64,000 bases of DNA, from NCBI GenBank assembly GCA_963922205.1, contig CAWUHX010000075.1, positions 868,001-932,000 of the forward strand, in the 5' to 3' direction. The stretch is from Romanomermis culicivorax. Taxonomy: Eukaryota > Nematoda > Enoplea > Mermithida > Mermithidae. The notes under the pieces are model-generated. The model worked only from the letters and a program-made list of their open reading frames with translations, was not told the origin of the DNA and ran no database searches. Within the stretch, counting starts at the first letter, position 1; each line of letters begins with the position of its first letter. Positions 55,231-64,000 of this stretch are shown one piece after another. The translations under genes were made by a program, and so were the position numbers.

Positions 55231-57214
55231 TTAGTTTTCAGTTTTTAAAGTTTTTAGAAAACAAATTTTTTTTCAAATCAGGGTATTGAAATCTACAATT
55301 TATGAGCTCACATTGTAATTTTTAAAAAATCACTTCAGTTACCATACCGTAATGCAGGAATTATTCTGCAGTATATTTTATAAAGAAAACCTTACTCAGC
55401 TTTTTGACCTTTTTTTTTGATCGACCAGCGATGCAACCATTTGGTTGAAATGCCCCATTTTCAGCAGATTTCCATCATAATTTGTAATAATGGCGCCCTT
55501 TGTGAGGGCCAACACAGCACATCTGACATTAGCTGTTTGGTGAATGGCCAGGTTTGACTAATTTTAGTTGTGACACATTACCTTCAATTCATCATCCCTG
55601 AATTCACAAATGGCATCTACCTGTAATGAAAAAAATTATTTTCCACTAGTCAGGGATAGGGATGAACATTTGGATGCTAGCAGCACTGCTTTTGCCAGTG
55701 CTACTAAAATCGAAAATTTTGATTCCTAATTCCAGCTATATTAACAAGCCTAATCTGTCATTTATTTTACAGTATGATTTTAACTCAGGAATTTTCTCTT
55801 GATGGATAAAAAAGTCAGAAAACTTTGCACCAAGAGGCAATGCCGAGTCTCACTTTCCAGATTCTTTACGAAAGCAATTTCAAAACTGAACCTGATTATC
55901 TAAGATTCTTTCATTTTTTATTTTTGAATTTTTGAATCCTGATAATTCTGACATCAGGAATGTACAAAAATCATCTGTCAATTTTATTTTATGTTTGTTT
56001 TCTTTTATTATTTTGCTTTTTTGTTTTTCCTTCTTTCTGAAAAAACAGTATACCTGCTATTTCAGATTTTCCATGCGAGGTCCATGGCAAAGGTAGACTG
56101 ATGGACAGCCATCAGGTAAACATTGATGGTGTCAACAGTGATGACAATGTTGATCCTGATGATGACATTGATGGTGACAACACAGCCTATCAGGTCAATG
56201 GCACCTAAAATGATAAAAATAGAAATTTTTTCTTGGGAGAATTTTTCTTCTTCATGAACCTTGCATTTCATCAGTTTTGTTGTCATCATCCAAATTGAAC
56301 CATATATGTGTGGGGATGTTGGCGAAACATATATGACAGGCTTGAGAAAGATAGAGCAACAGTAAGAATTGTTGATGACAAAAGAAAGTAGAGTTACAGT
56401 GAGAAAAGTTCTCCCAACTTACCAACTGATATCAATTTAGCCCATTACTCTCTATCTTCCTTTTGGACTGCAAGAAAATAAATAAAATTGAAGGTATATG
56501 GTAAAAAAGCTACAGTAAGATATTGGAACTCACACACATTAGAATTCACTCATTTACCATATTCTTCATGGATATAATCATCTCAGCCTATTTCTGCATT
56601 AACTTGAAATAACAATCAACATATAGTAAGAGAGCAATGTGGAACCTGTTGCTTAATTTTCCAGAATTGACAAATTTTCAATATGCACAGTGTAAAAGCT
56701 TTTTGGTGAACTGTGAATAAAATCATATTGAGGATCCAAATTTGAAAATTTCCATAAATGCTACAATGGACTTACTTTCCAGGCTGGGTTGTTGCTCTGT
56801 GTCTGGTGATGGTATGGCACTAAGACACTGATGCAACGATTATTTCACACCTGGCAAAGTATACTGTATCATTGGAAATTTGTAGCTTCTTGCAGATCTC
56901 ATGATTTGACCCATAATTATTGGGGAAATTTTAAAACTCGAGTATCCAGCAGGGCTTTCAGTAGAAAATTTACTAAACTTATGCCTCTGATGATCGTATT
57001 TCAGCTTCTTTCGTGTTTTGTATTTTTTTCTTGTGTTTTCTAAAAAATTGAAATAAATCAATCAAGTTCTTTTTTGAAGAATATCATATTATTATACTAT
57101 CATTTTGAATATCATTTTTGACCCTGAAACCCTTTTTGCTCAAATCACAAAAACTATCAAATCGGTGTAGCCACCCTAGCTTTTAATTTGTGATTTTAAA
57201 ATAACCTGAAAATA

Positions 57215-58320
57215 AAATAATTATAAAAATAGAAAAAAACTAAAAGAATAGGAGAAAAAATTTGGAAAACAATGAAATCAAAAAATAGAAAAAAAGTTAG
57301 AAAAAAGGAAAAAACCAAAAATTTGTTTACAAGAAAAAAATTGGAAAAAAAGAAAAAATTGGAAAAGAAAAAGAAAATTTTAAAAAAGCAAAGAAGAATA
57401 AAGACAAGTAGAAAAGAAGAGAAATGGAAAAAACAAACAAATTGGTTGAAAAAATAATAAAATTGTGGAAAAAAATCAAGAAAAATTCGAACAAAACAGA
57501 AAGATTTGAAAAAATGGAAAAAACTGAAAAAAATTTGAAAAAATTAAAAAAGTGGGAAAAGAAGGAAGAATAGGAAGAAGAAAAAAATTCGAAAAAAACA
57601 CAATTATGAGAAAAATGGAAGATTGGAAATGATTAAAAAAGAAATTAGGAAAATGGGAAAATTTGAAAATGGAAGAAGATGAAATGGGGAAAAATTGGAT
57701 GATGAAAAAAATGGTGAAAAGGAAAAAATTTGAGAAAAATAAAAAAATTGAGAAAAAAGTTGAAAAAGAAACAATATTATAAAAATAGAAAAAAGAGAAA
57801 AAAATTGAGTGAAAGGAAAAAATATGAGAAAAAATGAAATGAAGAAAAAAAAGAGAAAAATTGGGAAAAAATAAAAAGGTGGGAAAACAAGAAACAAACT
57901 CAAGAAAAAAAGAGGAAAAAATTTGGGAAAGATTAAAAAATCCAAAAGAAGAAAAAGAATTCAAATAGAAGAAAAAGATTGGAAAAAAGGTAGAGAATAG
58001 TTGAAAATAGAATTATGGGAAAGTAGAAAAGACGAAAAAAAGAAAAAAAACAAACTGGTTAAAAAAACAAAATTTTGGGCGAAAACTTAGAAAAAAAACA
58101 AAATTGGAAAAAAACAAGAAAAAAGGATGAAAAAAACAGGGGAAATAATTGGAAAAAATGGAAAAGAAAAAAACGGAAACAATGAAAAAATGGAAAAGAA
58201 GAAAAAATTGTAAAAAAGAAACAAAATAATAAAAAAAATTAAAATTTGTAAAAGAGGAAACAGAAATTCGGAAAATAAGAAGAAAAACTGGAGAAAAAAT
58301 TAGAAAATGGAAAAAATGGG
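57215..58320. repeat. 1.1-kb polypurine tract (copy 3)
   Basis: Third counterpart of 31640-32790. All long frames here are low-complexity translations. Confidence 0.85.
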
Positions 58321-60728
58321 AATGTTATGTTTAGTACTCTGCTCAAGTCCAAAGACGTCAGCAATACAACTAAAGATGTCTATCTGCATGTATCTAACCA
58401 ACCACTGTAGGTCACTCAAAGGAGCTTCAATCAGCTAAACACAGTGCAACAGTTCTCTAGCACAACTAAACAACCTTCAGTCACTAATCAGTAACCGGAA
58501 TATCTATCTTTTGTAATCAAAAAGCAATCAGGGTCGTCCCAGATCCTTCCTTAAAGCTAACACAGATACAAAGAACTCACTACAATAGTATCCAGGAAAG
58601 GCTCGGTCCTTCCTTGGTATGTGTTCCTGGTAAATCTGTGCCCTTCTCCACTAAGTGCACAAGACTAATAATAAGTGATAAACAATATATTGATAATATA
58701 CATAGGGCTCTTGGTGTTCCGTTTTTACTAGGCAGGAAATAAACAAGTATAAAGTCCAGGGATGCCACTCGCCCACAACACCGAAAAATATAATGAATGA
58801 ATAATCATGCCTTTTCTGGTCGAATTGTGGTTTCACCCAATTCACCAATTTTGCATAGATGTTAGATGACTACTACAGAATGTACATCCCCAACAGAAAA
58901 AAAGAAAAAAACAAAATTAGTAAAAAGAAAGAAGAAAAAGAGAAAAATCGGGAAAAGGAAAAAAGGAAGAGAAAAAAGGGGAAAAAAGAAAAAAAAGTTG
59001 GAAAACGGAAAAAATTGGAAGAAAATAAAAAAAAATTGGAAAAGCGAAAAATTGGGTAAAAAGAAAAAAGGGAAGTTGAAAAAAACAGAATTATAAAAAG
59101 AGAAAAAAATTGAAAAAAGAATTAGAAATTGCAAAAAAACATAATAATTTGTAAAAAATTATATTTTTTCATCATACTTGATTATTTTAATTTCTTTTTC
59201 TCGATCCGATTAATGACATCATCGATTTCATCATGCTGAAGTTCCATACACGAATTTTTCAAATGTTCAAGCGAACGTAAAAAACGAAACTCGCAGATCG
59301 GGCAAAACTGAAAATGGCCGCGTTCCATTTCAAGAAATCGATCTTAAAATAGAATAAGAAAATTTCACAAAAAAGTCCAATGATTACTGTAGAAATTTGT
59401 CAAAAAGTAAAATGATTACTGTAGAATTTGTTACTTACAGTAGAACACGATAATTATTTCTGAAGGTGCTAATTTTTTATTTGTAAATGCAAAGTTTCGA
59501 TAACAAAAACGGTTCAAAAGGTTGACATTTTTCAGAGAATTTTTTCCCAAGAAAAATTATCAAACATTTCAATACTTAATGAAAAATATCATTTCTAATT
59601 GAAAAAAACGTGAAAAAAATCGTTTTGCTCACAAAAAATCAAGATTTTCGATCGAAAAGTACTCAGAAGTTTAAACTTTGTGGAATAAAATGGTCAATTT
59701 TGATCAAAAAATCGGTTTGAAAACTAATTTAAAAGACGCCCTGCTTTATGTCGTTTTAATGCTAGTTTTTCCAGAAATTTTCAGTTTTATGATCTTGCAG
59801 AGATGAAATAGTTACTTGCATTCCACTAATGAAAATGCTAGAGGAATTCGTTACTACAATGATTTGCATGCAAAAATTAGACGCCATTCATGCGCAAAAG
59901 TCTAACTACCTGTTCCTGCCCTTAGAGAATCTTCCAGCACGCCCCGTGCACATCCAAACGAGGATCACAGACTCTCAAAAAGACGTTTCCACTGCTGACC
60001 AGTGAAAACCGCCATGGAGACAGCGATATGCACAACAATAGTGAAAATTTTCATCAAAAACAAGCCCAACTAGCGTGGGAAAAATTCCTCTTCGTAAACT
60101 TATGCGTTTTACACATTCGAAAGGAAATTTTTTCTCTTCCTAAAACATTTTTTCTCTTTCCTGCTTGGCGAGTGTTCATTTTTGTTGTTCATCGACGAAC
60201 TGACCACGATCTGTTGAAGAAAAAATAAAGGGAAAAAACTGACACTTCAGAAATATATACTTTAGTCACTCAGAGTTGAAAGAATCGATACAGTAAATTT
60301 TAGAAGCATATAATTTTTTTAATTTCTTTCTTTAGTTTAGTTTAACATCTTCCGAAATTCTCATCAATTTTTGTTTTTTAATTTTTTAACTTTTTGCCTA
60401 AAAACTTCAATCTACTTGACTAATGTTTTCTAAACTTTGACTTTCTGGAATTTCTGTTTTTTCGAATTTTCGATTTGAATTTTTGAATTTTCAAATTTAA
60501 ACCCCTGAGTTACTAAATTTTCCAAATATTTCCCATTTACTTTTCATAATTTTCTCGAGATTTTCAAGTTTTTCGATTTTTTTAATTTGAAAATTCACGA
60601 CTTTTGATATCGACGACCAAATTTCACTATACATTGTTTAGTTAATTCGAAATTTTTACAGGATCAGCATTTAATAAAAATTAAGAAACTAAGAAAAATT
60701 TGACAAAGAAATTTCAAAAGAAACAAAG

Positions 60729-61205
60729 TGTTGAGGTGGTCATAGGTGCATGTGTTCAGCTTCCGGCGTCGGTGCGCAGGCGGTTGGACGCGGCGAAAAG
60801 TGGCGAAAAGAAATGATAAATTTGCATAGGTTATTTCTGCCACTGTTTCGCGTTTTTGCTGTCTTTTTGTCAGTGTTAAAAAGATTACTTTTATGGAGCG
60901 ACGCCGCCATCGCCTACTTATAATTATTTTTGTTTATTATTTGTTTTTGGCGTCGCCACTAGCTACCCAATACAACTTGAACCCGTAAGTGTATTGTTCT
61001 GTGAGCGTAGGGGAAGGAGTCTATAAGGTCAGGATTGGAGACTTGGGTAGGATCTCCTGAGGTACGTGCCAAGGTGTTCTGCCTGAGGTTTAGTGAAAGT
61101 TCTGGCGAGTATCTGGTGAAACGTCTGGGAGAGTTTTGTGGTTGTTGTTGTTGTTAGCCTGTGGTCAGAACTGTTGCATAGTGTTGACACCACAGCAGCC
61201 TAACA
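60729..61205. mobile_element. solo LTR (477 bp)
   Basis: Begins TGTTGAGGTGG, ends CAGCCTAACA, and is flanked by a 4-bp duplication AAAG (60725-60728, 61206-61209). The homologous place in copy 1 (about 36357) reads straight through ('aaagaaacaaacaccaaag'), which is the empty site. Composition is more GC-rich than the surroundings. No internal region is present, so it is the product of LTR-LTR recombination. It is not the same sequence as the LTRs of the other elements here, though the termini are alike. Confidence 0.85.
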
Positions 61206-64000
61206 AAAGACCAAAGAAACAAAAAATGAGGCGAAAACTAAAAAAAGAAAAGTGGAAGAGGACAAAGAAAAAAATAAGAAAATTAGAAAGTACAAAAAAT
61301 GAAGAAAAAACTGAAAAAAAATTAAAAAGTTAAAAACCCAAACAAACAAAACAATGAAAAAATGAAATAAAATACAGAATATCAAAAACTAAAAAATACA
61401 AAATACAAAGAGGAAAACAGTTTATGCTTCAAAAGTATTTGTTTACTACAAGCAATTATAGCTCATGGTACAGTGGCTATAGATGCAATTGAAAATTTTT
61501 AAGCAATTTTTCCAGATATGTTCCGGTCCTTGGAAAATCGCTGATTTGAAGATTAATTTAATGACGAATAATGCGAAATTTTTAGGAAAAAAGAGCGATT
61601 CGATGACTTTTTGAAGAAAAATCTAAATTTAAAATGTCAAATTATGCCGCTTTTTGAATCACATGGATGAAAAATTTCATCCGCATTAAGACTACAAACT
61701 ATAGTATGATGCAAAATCGCTCATTTTTATGGTTTTTCGTGTAAGAAAAATCCCAAAAACTTTGCTTTTGAATTTGAAAATTTTGAATTTTCTTGTAAAT
61801 GAATATTTTTGATATGCATGATTTTTTTGAAATTTCTTACTCAAAAAGCAGAAATTGAGCAAAATTTTTTTAAAAATGAGGTAAACGTTCACGTCGAAAA
61901 GTATATGTTTACTACAAGCAGGTAGCTCGAGGCAAAAACGCTCATTTTTGTTAATAAATTTCTGAAAAAATTTTTGAAACCAAAAACTTTTGGGCCAAAC
62001 CCGATGATCCTATTATAAGAATGTATAGAGTTATGTTTTTGGGCAAGGCTGAATGGGAGCCTTTGAGAGAACAAAAGCAGGCAATTCTGCTGACATGTGA
62101 TAACTGAATGAAATGAATTAAAACGCATGAAGGGCTCTGGCTCAATGGCCCGGAAGCCTTTGAAGACTGAATAGACTGAACGAAATGACCCAATTTTTCG
62201 ATTCTTATAAGATTCCACAGGGAATCTGGGCATCGATGATGAGGGTTTGAACACGATTTATCTGAGAATCGACCTGAAATGAGATACTCGGACTATTTTT
62301 TGCTCATTATCCCCGGAAGAATTCATTCCGCCAAAAATTTCAAATTTGTATAGCTACAGTCTCTAATGCTCGGTATTTTTACATTTTTTGAATTTTTTTC
62401 GGTTTTCACAGCTCAGAAAGACGTCACTCTGTTGCCGCAATGTTCATTAAATGCAGATGATAATGAAGACAAATTGTTCAATGTCTCAAAAAGAAGTATA
62501 AATTGACCAAAAAAGTCATTTGGAGCTCTTTTTGGGCACCTTCCTGCAGGAATCCGCAGAAAGTTTTTCTTCATTTCTTTAGTCACTGATTTCCAACATG
62601 ATTGTGTTGTTAAAAATTCAATCGAATTTGCATACCGTTTTGTTACATTCTGGAAGTTGATACCATAATGCTGATCAATCCCATTGAATATGTTAACTAG
62701 ATGCAGGAAACATTGGAAACTTTCAAATCAGATGGATGAAATAAATGTTGGTCGAATCACAGTCACAATTTCATAGATCTGTTCCATCATTCACATAGCA
62801 GAGAGTTGGGAAAAGCAAACACTCCTCCCTGAGACTCTCGATACATCCTGAGCTTCAAAAAAATTGTTTGGTTCAATTTGTACATATTATGCATGATAAA
62901 CATGCGTGTCGAGCCTTTTTTCGGTTTTTTGCTCACTCACCCCCACCATCCTCCCTTAAAGGAAACACTGGATGTATATAGTGGAAATTAATCAATTCGG
63001 ACACTTTACGCATTTTCATATGGATTTCATACCAAATTCAGTTTTGACATTAATACCATCTTCTACATGTGATTTCGAGTTGAATGACATATTACAAGGC
63101 TAGACTCGGCGTAAATAAACGATTTATAATTTTTTGACGTCAGCAACATCAATTTACACTTCTAAACCTTAAAATTGCTAATCGACAGTAACTGGCTCAA
63201 TATTGAACCCAATTCGAATTTTAAAAAAGATTCGAATATAGCAGATCGAGTTCCATCGAATCCACTATAGTTCCACAACTCAATACAGTTTTTGTTACTG
63301 CGGTGATGTCCAAAAATGATCAATTACAGTGAGTCTTGTAATTTTAAGTTCCACAACACACTCAAAAGCAGGAAAAAATATAGTGTTGAGCTACTAATTA
63401 ACAAATTGAAACATCAAATTTTTTACATGGAATTGAGTTGAGTTCATTTCCAATATTGCCCCGTTTTCGGGGCCATTTTTTGCTCTACACGATTTCATAA
63501 ATTTTAGATTACCACGATCAAATTGATCCTGATCAAGTTGATTAAAAAAATCGAAATTACACTGATAAAAAAAACAATTTTTCATTCTTAAAATCTAATC
63601 AATTTTTTTCAGATTATATTAAAATTCTGGATGAGAAATCGACTGGATCATCCAAAATTTTGTGGTTTCACGAACAAGCATAATCTGAAAAATTAATACT
63701 ATTTATAAAGAAAATCGATTATTTCTTTAAATTTTAGAAATCAGTAGTGAAAATCTTATACGAATCGAGAATAAAGCTTCAAGCATACGATACTCAAAGG
63801 TGTAATTTCACAAAATTCGAACTTGTGCATTAATTTTCAATTCTATTGAATTACAGTACGTTCTCTTATATTGAATCCTCGATCCTCAGGTTTCAAAATT
63901 TCAATTGTGCACTATAAATTAACTTGAGATTAGTTTTTCGATGTAAATTTCCTGAATTTTCAAATTTGATAAAAAATCAAAGATTCCAAATGTCCGAATG

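Larger units (their letters stand above)
55235..63953 (-). repeat. repeat unit copy 3 (partial)
   Basis: Starts at the position equivalent to about 16015 of copy 1 and is colinear with copy 1 to 38785. It carries exon relics at 58340-58655 and the best second copy of the zinc-finger exon (59171-59342, minus). It differs from copy 1 by lacking the gypsy and the hAT element, by containing a solo LTR (60729-61205), and by about 640 extra bases near 62098-62745. No intact gene. Confidence 0.75.

Noticed and set aside
1-64000. CRISPR-like array
   Set aside because: The regular repeats at 7175-7819 have 187-bp identical repeats and identical 42-bp spacers, and other arrays lack unique spacers; nothing fits CRISPR.

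Overview
The window looks like a gene-poor, repeat-rich stretch of an invertebrate nuclear genome, most likely a nematode. The background is AT-rich. The introns I can reconstruct are tiny (41 and 44 bp) with TTTCAG/TTTAG-type acceptors, and TACTGTAG-type words are scattered through the unique DNA. I see no prokaryotic signals. The species is not determinable from sequence alone; a basal (clade I) nematode such as a mermithid is only a guess, prompted by the apparent CpG decay described below.

Layout. 1-7170: AT-rich DNA with a degenerate ~165-180 bp satellite, a small inverted-repeat element, a polypurine tract, a GC-rich patch, a minisatellite and one plausible host exon (4333-4709, minus). 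7171-7823: a miniature LTR retrotransposon (TRIM) array whose 187-bp LTRs each contain a tRNA-like gene; the internal region is only 42 bp (PBS plus PPT) and the array is bounded by a 4-bp target duplication. 9868-13260: a long foldback element with at least three nested inverted-repeat transposons, one carrying a tRNA-Ser-like box A/box B unit. 13855-17240 plus 30658-38785: one copy of an ~11.5 kb repeat unit holding a decayed multi-exon minus-strand gene. It is interrupted by a 13.4-kb Ty3/gypsy retrotransposon (17241-30653). 39827-41176: a second foldback element that is an almost perfect palindrome. 42326-47084: a second, decayed gypsy element whose LTRs carry heat-shock elements. 49166-55230 and 55235-63953: two more partial copies of the repeat unit; the last contains a solo LTR (60729-61205).

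The large gypsy element is the most remarkable coding object. It has 596-bp LTRs differing at 2 sites, one gag-pol frame joined by a 41-bp spliced intron, and, in the place of env, two extra genes. One is a small protein with a PPPY motif. The other is a ~1300-codon protein with an RNase D/WRN-like DEDDy 3'-5' exonuclease fused through a 44-bp intron to a proline-rich, Arg/Ser-rich tail and an unknown C-terminal domain. The copy appears disabled: two in-frame TGA codons and loss of the second integrase catalytic Asp. Each of these is explained by a single CpG transition.

The TRIM, the big gypsy element and the solo LTR share TGTTG...AACA termini and 4-bp target duplications. The TRIM and the gypsy element also share a CTGGTG.CC primer-binding start. 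This suggests that a gypsy-type machinery like the one at 17-30 kb could move the non-autonomous tRNA-bearing TRIM.
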